A program made the translations under genes and the position numbers. A stretch of 8,431 nucleotides of DNA from an uncultured beta proteobacterium (GTDB lineage: Bacteria; Pseudomonadota; Gammaproteobacteria; Burkholderiales; Rhodocyclaceae). The stretch lies in NCBI GenBank assembly GCA_903917505.1, contig CAIXAY010000384.1, forward strand, positions 1 to 8,431, given 5' to 3'. Positions 1 to 6,621 of this stretch are shown one piece after another. Numbering within the stretch: position 1 is the first letter of the stretch; each line of letters opens with the position of its first letter. The notes beneath the pieces were generated by a model. That model had not been told where the DNA came from. It did no database searches and worked only from the letters and a program-made list of their open reading frames with translations.

Positions 1-618
<618 letters not shown>

Positions 619-637
619 AACGATTTCCGAAAAGGAA

Positions 638-665
638 CGTCATTCCGGCGAAAGCCGGAATGACG
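638..665. repeat. Perfect 12-bp hairpin, dispersed-repeat type; possible iorB terminator or folD leader structure
   Basis: The arms CGTCATTCCGGC (638-649) and GCCGGAATGACG (654-665) are perfectly complementary and flank a GAAA loop. Hairpins built on TCATTCC-GC-rich-GGAATGA are a familiar dispersed intergenic repeat in many beta- and gammaproteobacteria (general knowledge, not matched here). On the transcribed (minus) strand the right-hand side of the stem is followed by TTCCTTTTC. This resembles a weak U-tract, so the element could end iorAB transcription or lie in the folD 5' leader. A second, weaker dyad (AGGCGAT 686-692 / ATCGCCT 711-717) lies between it and iorB. Confidence 0.75.
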
Positions 666-745
666 ATGTTAAGTTCAAACTGCTGAGGCGATGGCGGCGA
701 CATTTATGCAATCGCCTTGATTGACCTCCGGAATTTTACCGCAAC

Positions 746-1351
746 TCAGACCGCTGCGGCGGCCTGGGCGGCCGCGCGGCCGGCGGCGAAAGCGCGGCGG
801 TTGAGCTCGATGAGCTCGGGTTTCTTGCTCGCGAAGCGCTTGAGGATGCACTGTTCGAGCACCTCCGCCGAAAACGGCAGATGGTCGGCGATGGCGCCGA
901 GCATCACGGTGTTGCCGAGCCGGATGTCGCCGAGTTCCTTGGCGATCGCCGAAGCGTCGAAAGAAAAAACGCGGGTGCCGGCGGCGCGCACCGCGGCGAC
1001 CGGATCGTCCGGATAGTCGAAGAGCCCGAGGTCGACGACCGGCGGCACCAGGCGGCCGGTATTCATCAGCGCCAGGCCGTTCTCGCGCAGCATGTGCCGC
1101 CAGCGCATGCCTTCGGCGGCTTCGAAGCCGAGCAGTAGGTCGGCGGTGCCCGGCGTGATCTGCGGCGAGAGCACGCGCTTGCCGAAACGCAGGTGCGACG
1201 AAACGACGCCGCCGCGCTGTGCCATGCCGGCGACTTCGGTCTTCTTGACGTCGTGGCCGAAAGCGATCGCCGCTTCGGCGAGGATCTCGGTGGCAGTCAT
1301 CACGCCCTGCCCGCCGGTGCCGACGACAAGAATATTTGTAGTATCCGACAT
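746..1351 (-). CDS. iorB: Indolepyruvate:ferredoxin oxidoreductase, beta subunit (gamma domain of 2-oxoacid oxidoreductases)
   Basis: Small subunit (201 aa, the usual length) of the IorAB complex, which oxidatively decarboxylates indolepyruvate, phenylpyruvate or 4-hydroxyphenylpyruvate with CoA to the aryl-acetyl-CoA and reduced ferredoxin. The whole protein is the POR/KOR gamma-type domain. The N-terminal NILVVGTGGQGVMTA carries the glycine-rich loop at 11-16, followed by the family-typical EVAGMAQRGGVVSSHLRFG at 39-57. It has no Fe-S cysteine motif or TPP motif; those are on IorA. It starts 9 bp after the iorA stop, and that gap reads GGAAGAGTC on the coding strand, supplying its Shine-Dalgarno, so the two subunits are probably translationally coupled. 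The alanine-rich C-terminus (AAAQAAAAV) is low complexity. Substrate class is inferred from the partner and the split architecture; other aryl-2-oxoacids are possible. Confidence 0.93.
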   Translation of the reverse strand: MSDTTNILVVGTGGQGVMTATEILAEAAIAFGHDVKKTEVAGMAQRGGVVSSHLRFGKRVLSPQITPGTADLLLGFEAAEGMRWRHMLRENGLALMNTGRLVPPVVDLGLFDYPDDPVAAVRAAGTRVFSFDASAIAKELGDIRLGNTVMLGAIADHLPFSAEVLEQCILKRFASKKPELIELNRRAFAAGRAAAQAAAAV

Positions 1352-1360
1352 GACTCTTCC

Positions 1361-3256
1361 TTAGCTCGTTTTCACCACGTGGATCGGCATCGCCAACTCA
1401 GCGACGTGCACGATGGCATCGGGTGCACAGGGCTGCACGCACAGGCCGCAACCGGTGCACGCCGGGCTTTCGATGCGCACGAAGGAGCGCGCGACTTCCT
1501 TGCCGTTGGCCTTGATGACCGTATCGCGGCGGGTGACGTGGATCGCCGGGCAGCCGACATCGACGCAATTGCCGCAGCCGGTGCACACATCTTCGAGGAC
1601 CTGGAAAGGCTTGCGCGCGTGGTAGTGCTCGACGAGCACGCAGGGCTGGTTGGTGATGATCACCGAGGGTTCGGCGATCTTCGTTTCCTGACGCAGGGTC
1701 TTGAACAGCGTCGGCAGTTCGTAGGGGTCGATCACATGCACGCGCTCTTCGCGCACGCCGAGGGCTTTCACCAGCGTTGCGAAATCGACGCGCGGCGCGT
1801 CCTCGCCGTGGATGCCGCGGCCGGTGCCCGGATTGCTCTGGCCGCCGGTCATGCCGACGGCGCGATTGTCGAGGATCAGCACGGTCACGTTGCCGCGGTT
1901 GTAAACGATGTCGAGCAGGCCCTGCATGCCCATGTGCATGAAGGTCGAATCGCCGATCACGGCGACGATCTTCTTGTCCTGTTCCGATTCGGCGCGGCCT
2001 TTGTCGAGGCCTAGCGCCATGCCCATCGATGCGCCCATCGAAACGCAGGCGTCGAGCGCGTTCCACGGCTGCCCGAAACCGAGCGTGTAGCAGCCGATGT
2101 CGCCCGATATGGTGACGTTGCGCAATTGCGCCAGGGTGTAATAGACGCCGAGGTGCGGACAGGCCACGCACATCGTCGGCGGGCGCGGGAAGACGGGTAA
2201 AGGCGCCGGCGGGGCCAGCTTGGCCTCGGCCCCCGGCAGCGGCTTGCCGAGCAACTTGGCAATCGCCGGTCGCAAAACGCTCGGCGAGAGTTCGCCGCTG
2301 CGCGGCAGGATGTCCTTGCCGTAGGCAACGATGCCCTGCGCCTTGATTTCGGTCTCGATCAGCGGCTCGACTTCCTCGACGACGACGAGCTTGTCGCAGT
2401 ACTGCGCGAATTTGCGCACCAGGTCGAAAGGCACCGGGCAGGAAAAGCCGAGCTTCAACACCGGCGCGTCGGGAAAGGACTCGCGCACATGCATGTAGGC
2501 GGGGCCCGAGGTGATGAAACCGACGCGGCTGTCGCCACCCGTTTCGAGCACGTTGAGCTTCGATATTTCCGCTTCGGCGCGCAACTTGTTCTCGCGCTCG
2601 AACATCAGCGGCAGGCGGCGGCCCGCGGCGCCCGGCACCATCACCCAGCGCGCGGCGTCCTTGGTGAAACCGGCGACCGGCCGCGCGACGCGCTCGCCGA
2701 CCGTGACGATTCCCTTAACGTGGCAGACGCGCGTCGTCATGCGCACGATCACCGGCACCTGGAAGCGTTCGGAGAGCTCGAAAGCGGCGAGCGTGAAATC
2801 GTGCGCTTCCTGCGAGTCGGCGGGTTCGAGCACCGGCACATGCGCGAAGCGCCCCCAGTAGCGCGAATCCTGTTCGTTCTGCGACGACGACAGCCCGACG
2901 TCGTCGGCCACCGCGATCACCAGGCCGCCGGCGACGCCGGTCAGGGTGATGGTCATCAGCGCGTCGGAGGCGACGTTCATGCCGACGTGCTTCATCGCGC
3001 AGAAGGAACGCGAACCCGCCATCGCCGCGCCGAAAGCGACTTCGAGCGAGACTTTCTCGTTGACCGACCACTCGCTGTAGATGTCCGGATAGCTCGAGAT
3101 GACTTCGAGCATCTCGGTCGCCGGCGTTCCCGGATAGCCGGCCGCGACGCGCACGCCCGCTTCCCAGACGGCGCGCGACACCGCGTCGTTACCTGACATC
3201 AAGTGGCGGCTCTGCGCCGGCGCTGGCCATGTTGCCACGCCTGGTAATGCCGACAT
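1361..3256 (-). CDS. iorA: Indolepyruvate:ferredoxin oxidoreductase, alpha subunit (TPP and 2x[4Fe-4S])
   Basis: Large catalytic subunit, 631 aa from the ATG at 3256. The start is fixed by a good AGGAG Shine-Dalgarno 5 bp upstream; an open frame runs further, to 3520, but has no family similarity and would cross the promoter. Domains in order: pyrimidine-binding domain with GYPGTP at 40-45, a middle domain, then the TPP/Mg domain with CVACPHLGVYYTL, GDIGCYTLG and GDSTF...ILDN. The C-terminal ferredoxin domain has two cysteine clusters: C558-x2-C-x2-C-x4-C569 and C600-x2-C-x2-C-x3-C610. The extra residue in the first cluster is a known feature of IorA proteins. With IorB it oxidises aryl-pyruvates from Trp, Phe and Tyr transamination to aryl-acetyl-CoA. 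This split, archaeal-style form differs from the long fused IOR of many aerobic Proteobacteria and suggests anaerobic or microaerobic use (inference). No aryl-CoA ligase or aminotransferase gene is adjacent within the window. Confidence 0.95.
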   Translation of the reverse strand: MSALPGVATWPAPAQSRHLMSGNDAVSRAVWEAGVRVAAGYPGTPATEMLEVISSYPDIYSEWSVNEKVSLEVAFGAAMAGSRSFCAMKHVGMNVASDALMTITLTGVAGGLVIAVADDVGLSSSQNEQDSRYWGRFAHVPVLEPADSQEAHDFTLAAFELSERFQVPVIVRMTTRVCHVKGIVTVGERVARPVAGFTKDAARWVMVPGAAGRRLPLMFERENKLRAEAEISKLNVLETGGDSRVGFITSGPAYMHVRESFPDAPVLKLGFSCPVPFDLVRKFAQYCDKLVVVEEVEPLIETEIKAQGIVAYGKDILPRSGELSPSVLRPAIAKLLGKPLPGAEAKLAPPAPLPVFPRPPTMCVACPHLGVYYTLAQLRNVTISGDIGCYTLGFGQPWNALDACVSMGASMGMALGLDKGRAESEQDKKIVAVIGDSTFMHMGMQGLLDIVYNRGNVTVLILDNRAVGMTGGQSNPGTGRGIHGEDAPRVDFATLVKALGVREERVHVIDPYELPTLFKTLRQETKIAEPSVIITNQPCVLVEHYHARKPFQVLEDVCTGCGNCVDVGCPAIHVTRRDTVIKANGKEVARSFVRIESPACTGCGLCVQPCAPDAIVHVAELAMPIHVVKTS

Positions 3257-3338
3257 GACTTCTCCTAAGGACGGAAAGATTGAAAAGAAGCGGGACGCTT
3301 GCCCTCCGTGGCCGGGTAAGCGCGCACGGAAGCGCGCA

Positions 3339-3367
3339 AGTATACCGCAGTCGATTTTGCGCGTGGG
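3339..3367 (-). promoter_or_regulatory. Candidate promoter for iorAB
   Basis: On the minus strand TATACT (3344-3339) matches five of six bases of the sigma-70 -10 box. It would start transcription near 3332, giving a leader of about 75 nt before the iorA ATG. The -35 region at the usual 17-bp spacing (CCCACG) is poor, so an activator, or a different sigma factor, may be needed. The call rests on the -10 box and the position only. Confidence 0.4.
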
Positions 3368-3562
3368 GTTGAAACTGACCCGTGCGGATAAGCGCGCGTG
3401 GCCGCAGTTGAAACCGGCAGGCGGTGGTGCGTGAGCCGTTGCGCGACGAGCCTCGCTTGGGCGAGTCGAGGTCTGACTGAAACGACTGCCGGATCGATCG
3501 GAAGAGAACCTGTTCTCCAACCGGGATCACGCCCCGGCACGGCACCGTGAAGGCAATGCGCA

Positions 3563-3595
3563 GCCGGGGCGGCGGCAGGCAGCCACCGCCCCGGC
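3563..3595 (-). terminator. Strong GC hairpin downstream of the MFS gene, probable terminator
   Basis: The arms GCCGGGGCGG (3563-3572) and CCGCCCCGGC (3586-3595) form a perfect 10-bp stem with a 13-nt loop, starting 18 bp after the stop codon of the MFS gene. There is no U-tract on the minus strand (the next bases read TGCGCATTGCC), so it is not a canonical Rho-independent terminator. It may act as an mRNA 3'-end stabiliser or a Rho-assisted end. Confidence 0.5.
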
Positions 3596-3612
3596 ATCAC
3601 TCATGAATCAGA

Positions 3613-5028
3613 TCAGATCGATTCGAGCGACTTGCCTTTGGTCTCATTGGCGAACTGGTAGGCGATGCCGCCGATGATCAACAGGATCGCGAAGAAGGTG
3701 AACGCCACCGGGATGATTGCCGGAGTCACCTTCGCGCCGAACATCGAGCCGAGCAGCGCCGGTCCGAAGATCTTGGCGGTCGCGCCGATGCCGTAGCCCA
3801 GGCCCAGGCCCGTCGAGCGCGCCTCGTTGGGGAACTGCTCGGCGCCGAACGGGTTGAGGACGCCGAAGGCGCCGTCGCCGAAGGTCATCGCGATCAGGAT
3901 GCCGGTGAAGAAGATCCAGCCGGCATTGGCCGACTCGCCGGCCAGCATGGTCGAGCCTGCGGAGATGAACAGTCCGACTGCGCCGATCAGGCCGTAGATG
4001 AGCATCACGTTCTTGCGTCCGATCCGGTCGGCGAGCCAGGCCGAGGACAAACGTCCGAGGCAGTCGCCGAGGGAGACCAGCATGAACAGGCTGGCCACCG
4101 TCTTCGCGTCGAACTTGTAGGCCGCACCGAGAATCGATTGCCCCCAGGACTGGATCACCGAGGCCCCGAAGATGAAGCAGAACGAACCGAGCGCGACGAT
4201 GACCAGGCTCTTGCGGTACTTGGTGAAGATCACCGAGTAGGACGCCGACTTGGTCGTCGTGTGTTCGGGCAGGGCGCCGACCTGGTCGACCGGAATCTGC
4301 AGTGCCCAGGCCAACGCCTTGCGCGCCTCATCGATCCGCCCGCGTGCCTGCAGGAAGCGCGGCGACTCGGGAACGAAGTGCAGCCAGAACAGCAGGAAGA
4401 CCGGGATGCCGCCGAGGGCGATCAGCAAGCGCCAGTTCGGGCCGGTGAAGCCCGAAGCGACCGAACCGAGGAACAGCCCGACCGGGATGAAGACCGCGGT
4501 GAGACCGGAGAGCAGACCGCGCTGCTTGGCCGGCACGAATTCCTGGACGTAGGGGATTGAAACGATGTTCAAACCGCCGACGCCGACGCCGATCAGGATC
4601 CGCAAAGCCGCCAGCATCACCCAGCCATTGTCGGGGGTGAACACCGAGGCGATGGTGAAAAAGGTGAACAGCAGGGTACACCAGAAGAACGAACGCTTGC
4701 GGCCAATGGTGTCGGCCAGCCGGCCCCAGGCGATCGCGCCGAGCACGGTGCCGAGGCCCGACATCGCCAGGATGATGCCCGCTTCGTCGCCGCGCAGATG
4801 CCAGGCCGGATCCTTGAGCAGGATATTCACGGCGAAGCCGATCAGGAACATGTCGAAAAACTCGGAAATGTTGCCGACCACGGCGAGCGAAATCAGGTTC
4901 TTCTGGTTGCCCGTCAGTGGTCTCGAGTCGATCTGCTCGAGCGCGGTCATTGCTCGAGTCTGGTTGCCCGTCAGTGGCCCCGAGTCGATCGACTCGGGCG
5001 TGGTTGCTTGAGATGTGCTTACAGTCAT
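3613..5028 (-). CDS. MFS transporter (SP/AAHS-like metabolite:H+ symporter) with duplicated N-terminal segment
   Basis: Inner-membrane major facilitator protein, 471 aa, with about 12 hydrophobic segments from residue ~45 to ~458. Motifs: the loop 2-3 signature GRLADTIGRK at 102-111 and its repeat WLADRIGRKN at 331-340 in the second half, PESPRFL at 220-226 after TM6, and the C-terminal NETKGKSLE at 461-469. These point to the sugar-porter/aromatic-acid symporter side of the superfamily. The substrate cannot be read. The start at 5028 has a GGGAG Shine-Dalgarno 7 bp upstream. The cytoplasmic N-terminus contains the same 12-residue module twice, ESIDSGPLTGNQ (12-23) and EQIDSRPLTGNQ (31-42), 19 residues apart; an alternative start Met27 opens the second copy but lacks a Shine-Dalgarno. 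The gene is divergent from the pentulose-phosphate epimerase operon across 738 bp, so I infer (weakly) import of a pentulose, pentitol or sugar acid; an aromatic acid related to iorAB is the rival idea. Confidence 0.9.
   Translation of the reverse strand: MTVSTSQATTPESIDSGPLTGNQTRAMTALEQIDSRPLTGNQKNLISLAVVGNISEFFDMFLIGFAVNILLKDPAWHLRGDEAGIILAMSGLGTVLGAIAWGRLADTIGRKRSFFWCTLLFTFFTIASVFTPDNGWVMLAALRILIGVGVGGLNIVSIPYVQEFVPAKQRGLLSGLTAVFIPVGLFLGSVASGFTGPNWRLLIALGGIPVFLLFWLHFVPESPRFLQARGRIDEARKALAWALQIPVDQVGALPEHTTTKSASYSVIFTKYRKSLVIVALGSFCFIFGASVIQSWGQSILGAAYKFDAKTVASLFMLVSLGDCLGRLSSAWLADRIGRKNVMLIYGLIGAVGLFISAGSTMLAGESANAGWIFFTGILIAMTFGDGAFGVLNPFGAEQFPNEARSTGLGLGYGIGATAKIFGPALLGSMFGAKVTPAIIPVAFTFFAILLIIGGIAYQFANETKGKSLESI
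4902..4998. repeat. 57-bp-period imperfect tandem duplication with dyads, inside the MFS coding start
   Basis: TCTGGTTGCCCGTCAGTGG occurs exactly at 4902-4920 and again at 4959-4977. The identity continues with two mismatches for 12 more bases (to 4932 and 4989) and fades after that. The 57-bp offset is 19 codons, so the reading frame is kept. Each copy also carries a 20-bp dyad: 4922-4941 (CTCGAG arms, eight paired positions of ten) and 4979-4998, CCCGAGTCGATCGACTCGGG, which is a perfect palindrome. Confidence 0.9.
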
Positions 5029-5106
5029 TTTTATGCTCCCAGTTCAGGTCGTGCCTGCGTCGGCGCAGGTCGGAATCTCCAGTTTCGCAGCGGAGATGCG
5101 AGTGAG

Positions 5107-5136
5107 GTTACCCGTGTGATCGTTGCTGCATGTCAA
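5107..5136 (-). promoter_or_regulatory. Candidate promoter for the MFS transporter gene
   Basis: On the minus strand a perfect TTGACA -35 box (5136-5131) is followed after 18 bp by GGTAAC (5112-5107), a weak -10 box with three matches of six. The spacer contains AACGATCA (5124-5117), identical to one arm of the inverted repeat in front of the ulaE-like gene. Transcription would start near 5100, giving a leader of about 70 nt. TTGCAT-17-GACAAT further upstream is an alternative of similar weakness. Confidence 0.3.
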
Positions 5137-5684
5137 AACCAGTTGGATTAACAATTTCAACTTCAAGAGCTTGCATAAAACCTGCTGAAAAAATACAAAA
5201 AGATCGTTTGCTAAGCGTACGACGTACAAATTGTCACACCAAACATACAAAAATGCAAGAAAAGTTTTCGCAATTTTCAACAAAATCTGCTACGCGAGCG
5301 TACGGCGACCGCCCCAACACTGCCCTGATTTGATCCTTTCCAGGAAACCGGAGCATCCCCACAAGCCTCCGCTGCACCGCGCTCAAGCTTGTAGAAATGG
5401 CTGTTTCGCCGCATCCACGCAGCACCATCGCACAAGCAACCTGGCAATCAGACGCCCGTTTCTCCGCCAAGGCGCGCCTCTCGACGCTCCATTCATTCGG
5501 CGAAACAAGACTTTCACGCCGCCTTGCCTAATCGATCAATATGAACGCTTAGCCGACACCGCTGAAAATCCTCTCCGTAGCGCCGAAACACCCGACAAAT
5601 CTGCGGTTTAATCTGCCTTAACATACGGCTAGCGAACAATTCAAAGACATTCTTGCTATTCAAAACGGCGAGGTACGCCAGCTT

Positions 5685-5703
5685 AACGATCATGTTGATC
5701 GTT
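5685..5703. promoter_or_regulatory. Perfect 8-3-8 inverted repeat, candidate operator of the pentulose operon
   Basis: AACGATCATGTTGATCGTT has perfectly complementary 8-bp arms around TGT. It ends 6 bp before the -35 candidate of the epimerase operon and 64 bp before the first start codon, a normal place for a repressor or activator site. The nearby DeoR-family gene is the obvious candidate binder (inference). An identical half site occurs at 5117-5124 before the MFS gene. Confidence 0.6.
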
Positions 5704-5708
5704 TTCGC

Positions 5709-5737
5709 TTTACAACGGGACTATTAATAACTACACT
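5709..5737 (+). promoter_or_regulatory. Candidate promoter for the ulaE-araD operon
   Basis: TTTACA (5709-5714, five of six matches to the -35 consensus) is followed after 17 bp by TACACT (5732-5737, four of six matches to TATAAT). This would put the start near 5744 and give a short leader of roughly 23 nt. TATTAA at 5722-5727 is an alternative -10 box without a good -35 partner. Confidence 0.4.
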
Positions 5738-5766
5738 TCGAAAGAATTGATAAAAAAGGGAGAAGC

Positions 5767-6621
5767 ATGAAGAATCCGATCGGCATCTACGAAAAAGCGC
5801 TGCCCAGGAATATGGGCTGGGCTGAACGCTTCGCGGCGGCGAAAGCTGCTGGTTATGACTTTCTCGAATTATCCATAGACGAAACCCCTGAAAGAATGGC
5901 GCGCCTCGACTGGACGCTGGCCGAACGCCTGGAATTTTTCCGCCTTTCGCGCGAAGCGGCGATTCCTGTGCCTTCCATGTGCCTGTCCGGGCATCGCAAG
6001 ATACCCTTTGGCAGCGCCGACCCGGCGATCCGCAAGCAAGCCAGGGAGTTCATGGAAAAGGCCATCGTTTTTGCCTGCGATACGGGCATCCGGGTCATCC
6101 AGTTGGCGGGCTACGATGTTTATTATGAACCGACAACGCGCGACTCGCGCGAACGATATTGCGAAGGAATGGAACGCGCGCTGGAAGTCGCAGCCGGTCA
6201 CCAGGTAATGCTCGGCCTGGAGATCATGGACACTTCCTTCCAGAATTCCATCAGCAAGTACCTCCGGCTGCGGGAGCGCCTCCGTTCACCGTGGTTCAAG
6301 GTCTACCCCGATCTTGGCAACCTGACCGCCTGGGGCAACGACATGACGCACGAGCTGACCATTGGCATCGACCACATCGTGGGCGTGCACGTCAAGGAGA
6401 CGAAGCCGGTCGGGCCCAACTTCCCCGGCGCCTTCCGCGACGTCCCCTTCGGCGAAGGCACCGTCGACTTCGTTCATAGCTTCAAGACCCTGCACGAGCT
6501 GCGCTACGCAGGTCCGTTCCTGATCGAAATGTGGACGGAAAAAGCTGCCGATCCGATCGCGGAAATTGCCAGGGCCCGTCAGTGGGTCGGTGAGCGTCTC
6601 ATACAAGGAGGATACGAATAA
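5767..6621 (+). CDS. ulaE: L-ribulose-5-phosphate 3-epimerase (L-xylulose-5-phosphate 3-epimerase), UlaE/SgbU type
   Basis: Converts L-xylulose-5-P to L-ribulose-5-P in the cytoplasm, the step before AraD. The protein has 284 aa, normal for this TIM-barrel (AP-endonuclease-2-like) family. It starts [10 protein letters not shown] like E. coli UlaE and shares [10 protein letters not shown] (68-77), [10 protein letters not shown] (111-120), LEIMD (151-155), YPDLGNL (180-186), HVKETKP (208-214), VPFGEG (226-231) and FLIEMW (251-256). The four acidic/His metal ligands of the family are present at E152, D182, H208 and E254. Compared with the E. coli protein as I recall it, a short insertion rich in Gly/Pro lies between HVKETKP and VPFGEG. 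The start at 5767 has AAGGGAG a few bases upstream. The stop overlaps the next ATG by one base (TAATG), and the AAGGAGG for araD lies inside this gene's 3' end, so the pair is one operon. The first 100 codons use TTA and ATA, unusual beside the GC-rich genes to the left, a possible sign of acquisition. Whether the physiological flux is L-xylulose or ascorbate is open. Confidence 0.93.
   Translation: MKNPIGIYEKALPRNMGWAERFAAAKAAGYDFLELSIDETPERMARLDWTLAERLEFFRLSREAAIPVPSMCLSGHRKIPFGSADPAIRKQAREFMEKAIVFACDTGIRVIQLAGYDVYYEPTTRDSRERYCEGMERALEVAAGHQVMLGLEIMDTSFQNSISKYLRLRERLRSPWFKVYPDLGNLTAWGNDMTHELTIGIDHIVGVHVKETKPVGPNFPGAFRDVPFGEGTVDFVHSFKTLHELRYAGPFLIEMWTEKAADPIAEIARARQWVGERLIQGGYE

Larger units (their letters stand above)
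3257..3612. other. Intergenic region between iorA and the MFS gene: no gene seen
   Basis: 356 bp without a credible gene. The iorA end holds its leader and a TATACT promoter candidate, preceded by the repeated GCGCGC words at 3321-3337. The MFS end holds a strong GC hairpin (3563-3595). In between is a perfect 6-2-6 dyad, GAGAAC-CT-GTTCTC at 3504-3517, of unknown meaning, and a small CTCGC/GCGAG hairpin near 3452-3466. All minus-strand open frames here are GC-rich read-throughs with Arg/Pro-rich translations and no recognisable motif. Confidence 0.6.
5029..5766. other. Divergent intergenic region between MFS gene and ulaE-like gene: regulatory, no gene seen
   Basis: 738 bp between divergent genes, clearly less GC-rich than the flanking genes at 5130-5290 and 5600-5766. 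From left to right I see a small leader hairpin for the MFS mRNA (CCTGCG 5054-5059 / CGCAGG 5064-5069), a promoter candidate for the MFS gene, an A-tract-rich block at 5177-5285 with ATACAAAAA repeated at 5193-5201 and 5245-5253, and two related sites, AGCGTACG-A/G-CG, at 5214-5224 and 5297-5307. The stretch 5308-5640 shows nothing I can identify: its open frames are short, lack Shine-Dalgarno sites and give compositionally odd proteins. The right end holds the inverted repeat and promoter of the epimerase operon. Confidence 0.65.

Noticed and set aside
1193..2014. Long plus-strand open frame antisense to iorA (273 codons), and similar ones at 25-663 and 2489-3196
   Set aside because: They are mirror frames of GC-rich genes with strong third-position bias. 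Their translations are His/Arg/Ala/Asp-rich with no motif, while the minus-strand frames encode complete known families.
3504..3517. GAGAAC-CT-GTTCTC as a LexA-type SOS box
   Set aside because: The GAAC/GTTC arms are 2 bp apart instead of 4, CTGT-N8-ACAG is also absent, and no SOS gene is adjacent. It is recorded only as an unexplained dyad.
3257..3520. N-terminal extension of IorA by 88 residues to an upstream ATG
   Set aside because: The extension is Arg/Pro/Ser-rich with no family similarity and crosses the TATACT promoter candidate. The ATG at 3256 has a good AGGAG and gives the family N-terminus.
4948..4950. Internal ATG (Met27) as the true start of the MFS gene
   Set aside because: The upstream bases give no Shine-Dalgarno, while the ATG at 5028 has GGGAG 7 bp upstream. 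It is kept only as a possible ancestral start.
5115..5136. CRP-type site starting TGTGAT
   Set aside because: The second half should read TCACA at the proper spacing; the sequence there reads CTGCATGTCA, so only one half matches.
5231..5611. Possible 126-residue protein in the divergent intergenic region
   Set aside because: There is no Shine-Dalgarno, the composition is odd (Pro/His/Arg-rich), no domain is recognisable, and it spans the A-tract block and dyads that look regulatory.
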